Assembly: GCA_913056495.1 (NCBI GenBank)
Contig: CAJXMO010000019.1
Coordinates: 1-64,000, forward strand
Source of the DNA: an uncultured Alteromonadaceae bacterium
GTDB taxonomy: Bacteria > Pseudomonadota > Gammaproteobacteria > Enterobacterales > Alteromonadaceae
Length of the DNA: 64,000 nt
Direction: 5' to 3'
The notes under the pieces: generated by a model
Told to the model about the DNA's origin: nothing
The model's input: only the letters and a program-made list of their open reading frames with translations
Database searches by the model: none
Part shown: piece after piece, positions 45,402 through 55,207 of the stretch
Layout of the letters: the number at the start of each line of letters is the position of its first letter
Position numbering within the stretch: position 1 is the stretch's first letter
Made by a program: the position numbers and the translations under genes

Positions 45402-45415
45402 TGGTAACGATATCA
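45402..45415. promoter_or_regulatory. Second-family operator, proximal, upstream of TonB receptor 4
   Basis: TGGTAACGATATCA, 74 bp before the receptor ATG; 184 bp from the distal copy, a loop-compatible distance. No gene lies in 45157-45488. Confidence 0.65.
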
Positions 45416-45488
45416 TTAATTCAACTTAACAGCTCGTCAACGAAACGTTGTGTTAATTAACTCCAGATAATTGATTAAGGTACGCACT

Positions 45489-48329
45489 ATGAACACAAAG
45501 CTTAAATACTTAGTTGCTATGATGGCAATGTCATTACCAGTGATGACGATTGCAGCTGAGAATGAAACTACTTCAGACACTGAAGTGATTACAGTAAAAG
45601 GGATGAAAGCCAGTTTAGTTACTTCTGCTGCAATTAAGCGTGATTCGGTTGAAATTGTAGACTCAATCACGGCTGAAGATGTAGGTAAATTACCTGATCC
45701 TAACGTTGCGGAAACTTTAACTCGTATTCCGGGTGTACAAGGTTATCGATATGGTGGTGAGGGGGCATCTCCGGTTGGTAGTGGTAGTGGTTTAACAATA
45801 CGTGGTTTGTCTGGTCAAACCGCTTCTCGTTTAGATGGCCGTGCTTATTTTACCGCGGGTGGACGCGAATTTAATATTGAAGGCGCAATTCCAGGGATGA
45901 TTTCTGGGATTGATGTTTATAAAAACCCGATGGCTAAACATATCGAAGGTGGTATTGGTGGTTTAATTGATGTTCACACACGCCGCCCGTTGGATATGGA
46001 TGGTGAAGTCATTAGTTTTGCCGTGGGCGCACGCTACAATGATTTTGCTGGTGAGGTAAAACCTGAAGTATTTGGCTTATATTCAAATAAATGGCAGTTA
46101 AGCGATGGTGGCGAAGTTGGTTTTTTATTTGCTGCTAACTTTCAGGAAACTCATAACCGTTCAGACTCAACCCCAAGCAACCGAGGTGCGTCATTAAAAC
46201 GTGCTGTAAGAGCTGATAGTGCTGAATATTTAACGTTATCGGGTGCGAATCAAGCGTATGCCGGACAATCTGATGTTTGGCACTTACAAAGTATTTCAGA
46301 AGCCGATGCCGCCAATTATGACTCTAGCGAGTTAATGACCAATATTTCTCAAAATGCGCATGTATTCCAAGAAGATATTAAGCGTGAACGGGTTGGTTAT
46401 AATGCGGCATTTGAATGGGCACCTAATGATAAGTTAAAAACTTATATTGAAGGTAATTACAATAAATATAAGTACAATCAGGACTATCGCTTTATGATTA
46501 TGAGCGATAGCAGTACAGTTCAAAACTTAGTCACCAAAAATTACAATTTAACAGAGCAATTAGTTAACCGTAATGCAAATGGTGGTTCAAATGACATTAT
46601 TTCTGAACAAGCTTTGGTAAGCGGTACATTTTTAGACTCTTCATTTTTCTCTTTAGGTGGCCATGAATCCAGACCTTATACAACCTGGATGATAGCAACG
46701 GGTTTTGAATGGGATATATCGGATAATCTTAAAAACCAAACTGATTTATCTTATGTAAAAGCAGATCAAACCCGTGAAAATTTTAATGTTAGATTAGATC
46801 CAAAGGCGGGATTGAGCTGGGATGTTAGTCGCGATTTATCAGGCTCTCCACACGATATCGCATTTTCAGGCCCGAGCTTAGCGGATGCAGATAATTTTGT
46901 ATTAACCAGCACAGGTGCAGATGCGCTAAATGTGTATGATGATAATGGTTATGCACTGCAAACCGATTTCCAATATTATCTGGATAATGATTTTTTCCGT
47001 ACCATTCATTTTGGTGGCCGAATTGCTAGTCAGGAATCAGAATTTTATGATTATAGATATGGTGGTATTAACTTAACGACAGACGGTAATGGTCTGGCAG
47101 CGGATCAGTCAAATGCAGTTGAGGCATCCGATTATGCTGATATGTTAGAAACCGCGCCGAATGATTGGGTTCGCAAAGAAGCAGGTTACACCGGCGGTTA
47201 TTTAACCTTTAGCCCAGCAGCAATTGCCAGTGGTAAATTCCGTGATGAGCTTAGTCAATTTGGTGTCCCAACAAGTCGTACATTAATGAGCAATAAGCAT
47301 GTTGAAGAAGATACTTTAGCTGCTTATGTAATGACAGACTTTGCTGTATCTTCATTAGATGACCGCATTCGCGGTAACTTTGGGGTTAGGGTTGTCAGCG
47401 CTGATCGCACAGTATCATCGGGCAATACATCAATCGATACTTCAGAAACCAACGTACTGCCTTCGTTAAATATTACCGGCGAAGTACAGGATGATTTATT
47501 AGTACGTTTTGCTTATGCGAAAGGCATTACCCGCCCTAATTTTTCTGACTTGGATGCAAGTCGAACTGTTTTGGCTAATGAAACTGACGGTACTGCCAGT
47601 GGTACGAATCCAGATTTAGAAGCACTAGAAGCAGATAGTTTTGATATCTCGATTGAAAAATATTTTGGCGCGGCAACTTATTTATCGGCAGCTATTTTCT
47701 ACAAAGATATTAGCGGATTTATTAACGCAGTTGGTAATTGTGAAACAGTTGAAGGGGTTGATCCATATAGTGGTGCTATTGCAAATGGTTGTAATAATGG
47801 CCAATATTTTGTGACTCGCGCCGTCAATGCGGATGATGGTAATGCTCAAGGGATTGAATTAGCTGGTCAAACTTTCTTTGATGATTTACCGGGTATTTGG
47901 AGCAACTTTGGTATTTCAGCCTCTTATACTCATGTTGAAACTGACAATCCGATTAGACGCGATGGTAAAGTCGTGAATACACCTCAGGCTTTCCAGTCAG
48001 ATGATAGTTATAGCTTTGCTACTATGTATGAAGATGAAGGCTTATCTGCTCGATTAGTTTATACCTATCGTTCCGATTTTGTCTTATTTGGGGTAGCGGA
48101 TTATCCAATTAATGGCCGTTATGTGAAAGGTTATGGTGTATTGGATGCCTCTGTAAATTATGAGATCAACGACACGTATACAATCAGTTTAAGTGCATCA
48201 AACTTAACGGATGAAGCGCCTTCACGTTATGTTGGTGAACCTGGTTCTGGCGTAACTGATTTTGAAAACCAATACTATGTAAACGGACGTAACTTTGGGA
48301 TTACGTTACGCGCCAATTTTGGTGGCTAA
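45489..48329 (+). CDS. TonB-dependent receptor (carbohydrate-uptake type) 4
   Basis: A 946-residue receptor from the ATG at 45489, chosen for AAGG eight bases upstream. The signal peptide ends near MTIAAENE. The TonB-box region is EVITVKGMKASLVTSAAIKR, the plug EDVGKLPDPNVAETLTRIPG, LTIRGLSGQTASRLDGRAYF. It ends YVNGRNFGITLRANFGG. Followed by a terminator and the GH97 gene, and preceded by two ATCGAT-type operators, so it is the outer-membrane importer of the second polysaccharide locus. Confidence 0.92.
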   Translation: MNTKLKYLVAMMAMSLPVMTIAAENETTSDTEVITVKGMKASLVTSAAIKRDSVEIVDSITAEDVGKLPDPNVAETLTRIPGVQGYRYGGEGASPVGSGSGLTIRGLSGQTASRLDGRAYFTAGGREFNIEGAIPGMISGIDVYKNPMAKHIEGGIGGLIDVHTRRPLDMDGEVISFAVGARYNDFAGEVKPEVFGLYSNKWQLSDGGEVGFLFAANFQETHNRSDSTPSNRGASLKRAVRADSAEYLTLSGANQAYAGQSDVWHLQSISEADAANYDSSELMTNISQNAHVFQEDIKRERVGYNAAFEWAPNDKLKTYIEGNYNKYKYNQDYRFMIMSDSSTVQNLVTKNYNLTEQLVNRNANGGSNDIISEQALVSGTFLDSSFFSLGGHESRPYTTWMIATGFEWDISDNLKNQTDLSYVKADQTRENFNVRLDPKAGLSWDVSRDLSGSPHDIAFSGPSLADADNFVLTSTGADALNVYDDNGYALQTDFQYYLDNDFFRTIHFGGRIASQESEFYDYRYGGINLTTDGNGLAADQSNAVEASDYADMLETAPNDWVRKEAGYTGGYLTFSPAAIASGKFRDELSQFGVPTSRTLMSNKHVEEDTLAAYVMTDFAVSSLDDRIRGNFGVRVVSADRTVSSGNTSIDTSETNVLPSLNITGEVQDDLLVRFAYAKGITRPNFSDLDASRTVLANETDGTASGTNPDLEALEADSFDISIEKYFGAATYLSAAIFYKDISGFINAVGNCETVEGVDPYSGAIANGCNNGQYFVTRAVNADDGNAQGIELAGQTFFDDLPGIWSNFGISASYTHVETDNPIRRDGKVVNTPQAFQSDDSYSFATMYEDEGLSARLVYTYRSDFVLFGVADYPINGRYVKGYGVLDASVNYEINDTYTISLSASNLTDEAPSRYVGEPGSGVTDFENQYYVNGRNFGITLRANFGG

Positions 48330-48350
48330 TATAGGTTTAAACCGATAGTG

Positions 48351-48390
48351 ATACACATAATCTAAGGACAGATTATGTGTATTTTTTATT
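48351..48390 (+). terminator. Rho-independent terminator after TonB receptor 4
   Basis: Perfect 12-bp arms ATACACATAATC / GATTATGTGTAT followed by TTTTTTATTTT. Confidence 0.92.
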
Positions 48391-48410
48391 TTGCCTTTGA
48401 GGATATTTAA

Positions 48411-50348
48411 ATGAAAAACTGTATAACTAACAGGAAAAGCTTATTTGCTGTTATTTTTATTTTTCTGTTCAGCTTAGCAGCCTGCACTACAACTCAACAG
48501 TCGGATTTAGCCAGCACTAAAGTGTTAGCGCAAAAAAAGTTATCGTCACCGGATAAATCATTGCAATTTACCTTTACTTTAACTGAGAACGAACAAGGTA
48601 AAACCATTGCGTTTTACCAAATTAGTAAAAATGGTCAGCAGATCATTAAAGATTCAAAATTTGAACTTGAGTTAGATAACCACATGTCAGAGTGGGCATT
48701 AGCGATTAAAAATACGCCAACAGGCTCTTGGATGGAAAACCTTGAGCTGGTTGGTGTCGAAGAGTCGAGCCATAATCAAACTTGGCAACCTGTCTACGGT
48801 GAAAAAAATGAATATGTTGATAACTATCAAAGCTTAACTTTAAAGTTTATTCAAAAAAACAATCCAAATTACATGATGAATATTGATGTTAGACTGTACG
48901 ATCAAGGTGCAGCTTTTAGATATTCTTTTCCGGATAATCCAACCGGTATTTACTATCGCATAATGGCTGAAAACACAGAGTTTTCACTGCCTGAACATAC
49001 CAAAGCTTGGTATATGCCTTGGGCTCAAGGGCCTGCGTCACTGAAAGCTTTAAAAGACTGGCAAACTACCAGCGAAAGACCATTAACTCTAGAATTAGCA
49101 AATGGTAAATATGTTGCGCTTGCTGAGGCTAAGGTCATTGATTATGTACGAACTAAGTTTGACCTGTCTGACAATAAAGCCGATACTATAGTTACTAAAA
49201 TGCATGATCCGGTTGATATTATCACTGGTACAAGCACACCTTGGCGTGTTGTTATGGTGGCTGATTCCGCACCTGAATTACTTGAAAATAACTTTATTCT
49301 GCTTAATTTAAACGATGAAAATAAAATAACGAATACTGATTGGATCAAGCCCGGTAAAATTGTGCGTGATATGACACTCACTAATGAAGGCGCTTATGCG
49401 TGGATCGATTTTGCTGCCGAGCATAATATTCAATACTTATTATTTGATTGGAAATGGTATGGCCCTGCATTTACGTTTGAATCTGATGCTGGAACCGTTT
49501 CTATCGATTTAGATTTACCCAATATTATCAAATATGGTAAAGAAAAAGGCGTTGGTATTTGGGTATATGTGAATCAACAGGCCTTACTTGCTCAAGATAA
49601 AGAGATTTTCCCAAAATATAAAGAATGGGGATTAGCAGGGGTAAAATACGGTTTTGTACAAGTTGGTTCGCACCGTTGGACAGCATGGCTTCATGACTCG
49701 ATTCAACGTGCGGCAGATAACCAATTAATGGTTAATATTCATGATGAGTTTAGGTTAACGGGTGAAGAGCGTACTTGGCCTAATATTGTAACCGTGGAAG
49801 GGATACGCGGTAACGAAGAAATGCCGGATGCAACCAATAATACAGTTTTACCTTTTACCCGAGGTTTGGCTGGTATGGGTGACTACACTATTTGTTATTA
49901 CAACGAACGTATTAAAACGACCCACGCGCATCAACTTGCTTTATCTGTTGTGATGTATAGCCCCTTACAAACCCTGTTTTGGTATGACGGTGCTAAAGAT
50001 TATCAGGGCGAGCCGGAAATTGAATATTTCTCGAATGTACCCACAGTTTGGGATAACACCGATGTTTTATCCGGCGAGGTGGGTGAATATATAGTAACGG
50101 CTCGTCAGTCTGGCGAAAAATGGTTTGTTGGTGGCATCACTAATACTCAAGCCCGCACCGTATCGGTTGATTTTGATTTCTTAGAGCCAGGCGTTGAATA
50201 CGCTGCAAAAATCTACTTTGATGACTCAAGTGTGAATACGAGAACGCAAGTTGGTATTAAAGAAGTGACTGTTAATCATGCAAGCAAACTAGACTTTGAT
50301 TTAAAAGCTTCTGGAGGTGTAGCATTAATGTTAACACCTATCAAATAA
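48411..50348 (+). CDS. GH97-family lipoprotein, inverting-type active site
   Basis: A 645-residue GH97 protein. The N-terminus ends FSLAAC, a lipobox with Cys25, so it is a lipoprotein. It has an N-terminal beta-sandwich (about 40-290), a central barrel with LFDWKWYGPAF, and a C-terminal beta-domain. Where retaining GH97 enzymes have the nucleophile Asp (GVK-x-DF), this one has GVKYGFVQVG, so it belongs with the Gly (SusB/inverting) side. VNIHDEFRLTG has Asp at the place where SusB has its base Glu, and TVEGIRGNEEM supplies conserved Glu. Activity may differ from alpha-glucosidase or alpha-galactosidase. Confidence 0.82.
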   Translation: MKNCITNRKSLFAVIFIFLFSLAACTTTQQSDLASTKVLAQKKLSSPDKSLQFTFTLTENEQGKTIAFYQISKNGQQIIKDSKFELELDNHMSEWALAIKNTPTGSWMENLELVGVEESSHNQTWQPVYGEKNEYVDNYQSLTLKFIQKNNPNYMMNIDVRLYDQGAAFRYSFPDNPTGIYYRIMAENTEFSLPEHTKAWYMPWAQGPASLKALKDWQTTSERPLTLELANGKYVALAEAKVIDYVRTKFDLSDNKADTIVTKMHDPVDIITGTSTPWRVVMVADSAPELLENNFILLNLNDENKITNTDWIKPGKIVRDMTLTNEGAYAWIDFAAEHNIQYLLFDWKWYGPAFTFESDAGTVSIDLDLPNIIKYGKEKGVGIWVYVNQQALLAQDKEIFPKYKEWGLAGVKYGFVQVGSHRWTAWLHDSIQRAADNQLMVNIHDEFRLTGEERTWPNIVTVEGIRGNEEMPDATNNTVLPFTRGLAGMGDYTICYYNERIKTTHAHQLALSVVMYSPLQTLFWYDGAKDYQGEPEIEYFSNVPTVWDNTDVLSGEVGEYIVTARQSGEKWFVGGITNTQARTVSVDFDFLEPGVEYAAKIYFDDSSVNTRTQVGIKEVTVNHASKLDFDLKASGGVALMLTPIK

Positions 50349-50375
50349 TATCAGAATTTTGTTGATTTTAACTTA

Positions 50376-50400
50376 CAGCACACAGTTACGCTGTGTGCTG
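50376..50400 (+). terminator. Hairpin after GH97
   Basis: CAGCACACAG / CTGTGTGCTG with a TTACG loop, 28 bp after the stop; there is no T run. Confidence 0.6.
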
Positions 50401-50610
50401 ATTTAACGATATATTGCTTCACATTATTTACGCCTGCCTGTTTGTTTTTTATCTACTCTACTACATCTATTATATTGATTTTATTCGTTATTATATTTAT
50501 CTGGCTATGTTTTCTTAATTTCACCAATTAAATATTAACGGAGATTTTTAAATTGAATTTGTTGTTTTATTTTTGTTTATAGTATGTATAATTTATTTTA
50601 TCGCGCAAGT

Positions 50611-50624
50611 TGTTATCGTGAACA
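50611..50624. promoter_or_regulatory. Second-family operator before the lyase gene
   Basis: TGTTATCGTGAACA, two changes from TGTTATCGATAACA, 98 bp before the chosen start. Confidence 0.65.
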
Positions 50625-50721
50625 TTTTGGTTTTGGATAATCCACATGCCATATAATCTTGTCAACTCTAGTTAATTTAGAATTGATAATAACTATAAAT
50701 ATGAAAACAATAGAGGTTTTT

Positions 50722-53700
50722 ATGTTATCGATAAAATTCAATGTTCGGTTAAAACAGATTTTAAAGCAATATTCTGTTTTAACTAAAATCGTTTCAAACT
50801 CTGCCTTGTTAATCGCTATATTGCCCTTATCAGCATTAAATGCAGCTGAAATATCGACTATAACCAGTTATGAGCCGCAAATATTAGAAACGACAGATGG
50901 CGGGGGGTTTAAGCACCCTGGTATAGGTTTAACTAAACCTGTGTTACAAAACTTAAGAGCTCAAATTGCAGCTCAGCAGGAGCCTTGGTATTCTTATTAT
51001 CTCGCCATGCTGGAATCATCAGCGGCTTCACCTAATGTGACTTCAAGCAACGCTAATTCGCTAGATCCAAGTTTGCCTAAAAGTGTTGCTTTTAATAGCC
51101 AAGGCTTTAATTCAATGTTTATCGCAGATGGATTAAAAGCTTATACCCAAGCCATTTTGTATTACATTACGGGTGAGCAAACTTACCGAGCCAATGCAAT
51201 GGCGATCATCCGCATTTGGGCGCAAATGGACCCAGCGCAATATGCCTATTTTTCAGATGCTCATATTCATACAGGTATACCCCTAAATCGTATGATTACT
51301 GCCGCTGAAATTTTGCGCTATACCAGTACGACTGATCCGGATTTAGTCTGGACGGATGCCGACACGACAGCTTTTACTCACAATTTAATTAATCCAGTAA
51401 TCGCCACGTTTCAATATACGAATGATGAGTTTATGAACCAGCATTTATACCCGTTAATGGGAGCAATGGCGGGTTATATCTTTACTGGAAATCAAGCAAG
51501 ATTTGCGGAAGCGGTTGAATGGATGACAGTAAACCAAAGTGCTAATAACCAAGGTTTTAATGGTTCAATTAAACGTTTATTTCGTTTAGTAGATGAAAAT
51601 GCCAATACCGGAGAAGCGTTAACAACGCCAGTTGTACAGCATGTTGAAATGGGTCGAGATCAAGCTCATGGCGGTGGCGATATCAATAATGCGGCTATCA
51701 TAGCGCGTATGTTTTTAGCCCAAAATGCGAAAGTCGATCCTGTCGATGGTACTTTATCAACCGATACGGATGCGGTCGGTATTTACGAGTTTTTAGATGA
51801 TAGAATTTTAGCTGCTGGCGATTACTTCTGGCGCTATATGTTAGGTTATCAAACCGATTGGGTACCTACGCCATTTTCTATTTTTAGTGACGGAACGGTT
51901 GCCGGAATTTATCAAAGACTTTCAGGCCAATATCGTGGCCGCATGTTAACCGCTAATTTTTGGGATCTGTATTATTATTACGCGTATCAAACCAATATCG
52001 ATTTATCACAAAAAGCCCCTTATTTATACGAAGGTTTTTTAAAGCGGGTTCCGGCTTTGCATTATCACGCTGGTGGATTGCAAAATGCTTGGGACAATGT
52101 TGATGGTGGTGGCGACTTTTGGCTATATATTCCGCCTGCTGCAGTTTCAGAAGGTGACACCTATTTACCGAAAGCGCAAACTAACGACGCTCTGGTTGAA
52201 ATTGAACAAAGGTATACTCAGTTTGACAGTAACAGTTCAACGGTTACCGAAAATGATATTTCTTATGTTCATATCAATACTACTTTAACTGGCACCCAAA
52301 TCGCGGCGGTTAACCTGACTTATCCGTCCAATTCTTTGATTGGGATTAAATTTCGCTCGTTTGGTTCTGCTCAATTAACTATAGGTACAGAGTTAAATAC
52401 AAACCCATATCGAACTATTCAGTTACCGGATACGGCAGGTCAGTGGCAATATGTCACTTATAACATTGGCGGTTGGGGTAATTACGCTTTAGTGTATTTA
52501 AATTTGATTGGCGATGGTTCGGTTATTGATATTGACCATTTCAACATTAAAGCGAGTCAAACTTTGTCACCAATGACGTTTAATACCATTCAAACGACAA
52601 ACAAATATGTTGCGGTGAGCGGTGCAGAGGTCAATTTAGATTTCTCAGCAACCGATTCTTCTGAAAGTGATGTATTAACTTACCGAATCGAAAATTTACC
52701 GGCTAACGCAAGTTTAGATGCAGCAACTGGCGAATTCACTTGGACACCGGCATCATCTGGTGAAGTCAGTTTTGTCGTTATTGCAAGTGACGGTACAACT
52801 GTGAATGCCCAACCTGTTAGCTTTACGGTAACCCAAGACCGAAGCAGCGCCATTGCAACGGCCATTTTAGGCTTCGATGAAAATGTGATTTATACCAAAA
52901 ACAGTTTAGATAACTATCTTGCGGTATTGAACGCGACACAAGCCATTGTTGATTCTGCGTCAAATTCAGAATTTAACCAGCAACTGGTTTCACTCATTGC
53001 GGCAGTTGATTCATTACAACTTGTTAGCCCGCGTTTAAGTGACGGTAGTTTAGACTTCACGACTCTGGTTGATTCGAGTTTTGGTAGTGGCATTGGCGCG
53101 CTAACCGATGGTGACAATGATACCTTTACCGGTTTTTTAAGAGGTTCAAACTTATTCCATACGCTTGATTTTGGCACCGATTATAAAATTTCAGCAGAAT
53201 CATTTGGTATTCAAAGCCGTTTACATTTTGTTGACCGTGGCGCGGGTATTACCCTGTATGCGTCGAACGATACTTTAAGTTGGGTGCGTTTAACCCAGAG
53301 CGAATCAGAATTTAAAGACGAGATGTCAATTTTACCGGTCGATCCGCAATATTTAGGGCAAAAATTCAGATATATCAAACTTGTCATGGTTAACCCGCAT
53401 CCTGATGCACTGCGCAACCAAGTCTTAAACTTAATGGAATTAGGTGAATTTAGAATATTTGGTCAGCGTTTTGAAACACAAAACAAACTGGCACAAGTTG
53501 AATTAAGTTCAGCTGATGCAGATGAAACCAATTTTGTTACTTTAGGTAGCACAGTAACAGTATCCATTGTTGCAAAAGAAGCCATTAGCAATATGACTGT
53601 GACTATTCAAGGCGTTGCTGCTGAAGTTACCAGTGAAGATGGTATTAACTGGACAGCAACTGCGACGCTGAATCAGGTTTCGCAATACGGCTATGCTATT

Positions 53701-55197
53701 GTTTCTGTTGAGTATGATGCGCAGCAGGATGGAAATCCAGTCACCAATGAAATTTCATATATTACCGATTTTTATATCACTAATGGGGAAGACCTGATTG
53801 ATGATATTGCCCAAAAAGTGGTTGATTTAATTGACCCGTCAACGTCTTACGGGCGTCCTAGTTTAGCGGTGACAACCGCCAATGTGGGTTATTTATTTGA
53901 TGGTAATTCATCAACCACTTCTGATTTTAGAGTGGGCGGTAATGGCGCCGGCGGATACATTACATTTGATTTTGGTGACGGCAATGGGCTTAAACTAACC
54001 AGTGTTGATATGCTCGCCAGACAAGATGGTTATTATGGCCGGATTAATGGCGCAGTTGTGCAAGGCTCGGATGACAATGTGAACTGGACGACTTTATCAT
54101 CTGCAGCTGTTGCTACTCGAGACTGGCAAAACCTGACATTTAATCGTATTCAAAAATACCGATATATCCGTTTATACAATTCAAATACCTGGTTTGGCAA
54201 TATGGCTGAAGTGAGATTCCATGGAACTTATTACGGACCGGTAGATGTGATTGAAACTATCAGTTTAAGCGCAGATGACGCTGATGGCAGTGGTTTGGTT
54301 GAAAGTGGCCAGTCAGTTAAGCTCAACTTAGGTGCAACTGAAGAAATTGAAAATCTCAATGTCACTATTCAGGGACAAACCGCGACAGTTTCATCGATTG
54401 ATAATTTAAACTGGATAGCAACAGCCGTTATGCCAACTGATATAGAACCGGCTTATATTCAATTTAACGTCGATTACAATACGGTTAGTGGCTATAAAGG
54501 AAAACCAGAAGCCGCCACCACAGACGAAAGCGCTTTATATGTCATAAATGGCTCTAATTTACTGCGCAACTTAACCTCAGTGGTTGATTTAATTGACCCA
54601 TCAACCACTCACGGCCGCCCTAACGCAGATGTGACTTTAGCTATGGTTGAAGTATTGCTGGATGCAGATGTCAATAGTGTTTCCGATTTTAGATTAGGAT
54701 CGAACGGTCGGGGTTCTTATATTACTTTCGATTTTAAACAAGGTAATACATTTGCATTTTCGGCGCTTAATTTATTGGCAAGACAGGATAACTACTTTAC
54801 CCGTATTAACGGTGCAGTTGTGCAAGGCTCTGCAGATAACGAAACCTGGACAGATATTTCGCAAGCTGCTGTTTCAACTAAAAACTGGCAAACGCTGACT
54901 AATACATCTGTTAGCCGATATCGCTATCTGCGCATCTATAACCCTAATTTTTGGTGGGGAAACATGGCAGAAATCCGACTGCACGGTGTGATTGTAACAA
55001 AAGGTGATTGGGATAAAGATAATGACGTTGACCGGGAGGATATCACCGCAATGACAATCGCAGTTGCACGCAGAGAAACGATTAGCTTGGATTTTGATTT
55101 AAACAATGATGGCACTGTGAATATGCGCGATGTACGCGCCATGCGTGACTTGTGTACACGCGAAGATTGCGAAACAGAGCAGGCGTTAGGTGAATAA
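50722..55197 (+). CDS. secreted alginate-lyase-like multidomain protein with C-terminal dockerin
   Basis: A 1491-residue protein from the ATG at 50722, chosen because AGAGG is six bases upstream; the frame opens at TTG 50659. A signal peptide covers residues 1 to about 46 (ending ALNAAE). An (alpha/alpha) toroid of the alginate-lyase family type follows (about 60-470), with YYITGEQTYRANAMAIIRIW, HVEMGRDQAHGGGDIN and WDNVDGGGDFWLY. Then come a jelly-roll (about 475-625), a cadherin/He_PIG-like domain (about 640-715), a helical spacer, and three discoidin-like domains separated by Ig-like modules. The end is a dockerin: DWDKDNDVDREDI and DFDLNNDGTVNMRDV are two complete F-hand loops. Substrate is probably a uronate polysaccharide; the exact lyase family is unsure. 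Confidence 0.8.
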   Translation: MLSIKFNVRLKQILKQYSVLTKIVSNSALLIAILPLSALNAAEISTITSYEPQILETTDGGGFKHPGIGLTKPVLQNLRAQIAAQQEPWYSYYLAMLESSAASPNVTSSNANSLDPSLPKSVAFNSQGFNSMFIADGLKAYTQAILYYITGEQTYRANAMAIIRIWAQMDPAQYAYFSDAHIHTGIPLNRMITAAEILRYTSTTDPDLVWTDADTTAFTHNLINPVIATFQYTNDEFMNQHLYPLMGAMAGYIFTGNQARFAEAVEWMTVNQSANNQGFNGSIKRLFRLVDENANTGEALTTPVVQHVEMGRDQAHGGGDINNAAIIARMFLAQNAKVDPVDGTLSTDTDAVGIYEFLDDRILAAGDYFWRYMLGYQTDWVPTPFSIFSDGTVAGIYQRLSGQYRGRMLTANFWDLYYYYAYQTNIDLSQKAPYLYEGFLKRVPALHYHAGGLQNAWDNVDGGGDFWLYIPPAAVSEGDTYLPKAQTNDALVEIEQRYTQFDSNSSTVTENDISYVHINTTLTGTQIAAVNLTYPSNSLIGIKFRSFGSAQLTIGTELNTNPYRTIQLPDTAGQWQYVTYNIGGWGNYALVYLNLIGDGSVIDIDHFNIKASQTLSPMTFNTIQTTNKYVAVSGAEVNLDFSATDSSESDVLTYRIENLPANASLDAATGEFTWTPASSGEVSFVVIASDGTTVNAQPVSFTVTQDRSSAIATAILGFDENVIYTKNSLDNYLAVLNATQAIVDSASNSEFNQQLVSLIAAVDSLQLVSPRLSDGSLDFTTLVDSSFGSGIGALTDGDNDTFTGFLRGSNLFHTLDFGTDYKISAESFGIQSRLHFVDRGAGITLYASNDTLSWVRLTQSESEFKDEMSILPVDPQYLGQKFRYIKLVMVNPHPDALRNQVLNLMELGEFRIFGQRFETQNKLAQVELSSADADETNFVTLGSTVTVSIVAKEAISNMTVTIQGVAAEVTSEDGINWTATATLNQVSQYGYAIVSVEYDAQQDGNPVTNEISYITDFYITNGEDLIDDIAQKVVDLIDPSTSYGRPSLAVTTANVGYLFDGNSSTTSDFRVGGNGAGGYITFDFGDGNGLKLTSVDMLARQDGYYGRINGAVVQGSDDNVNWTTLSSAAVATRDWQNLTFNRIQKYRYIRLYNSNTWFGNMAEVRFHGTYYGPVDVIETISLSADDADGSGLVESGQSVKLNLGATEEIENLNVTIQGQTATVSSIDNLNWIATAVMPTDIEPAYIQFNVDYNTVSGYKGKPEAATTDESALYVINGSNLLRNLTSVVDLIDPSTTHGRPNADVTLAMVEVLLDADVNSVSDFRLGSNGRGSYITFDFKQGNTFAFSALNLLARQDNYFTRINGAVVQGSADNETWTDISQAAVSTKNWQTLTNTSVSRYRYLRIYNPNFWWGNMAEIRLHGVIVTKGDWDKDNDVDREDITAMTIAVARRETISLDFDLNNDGTVNMRDVRAMRDLCTREDCETEQALGE
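50723..50736. promoter_or_regulatory. Operator-like site overlapping the lyase start codon
   Basis: TGTTATCGATAAAA, one mismatch from the consensus, beginning at the second base of the ATG. It could be a repressor roadblock, or coincidental coding sequence (MLSIK). Confidence 0.45.
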
Positions 55198-55207
55198 GGA
55201 AAACGTA

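Larger units (their letters stand above)
50349..50721. promoter_or_regulatory. Promoter region of the lyase/cohesin operon
   Basis: A 373-bp gap. It contains a perfect hairpin CAGCACACAG/CTGTGTGCTG (50376-50400), which probably ends GH97 transcription, and the operator TGTTATCGTGAACA at 50611-50624. A second operator-like site overlaps the next start codon. It is otherwise AT-rich and without genes. Confidence 0.65.
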
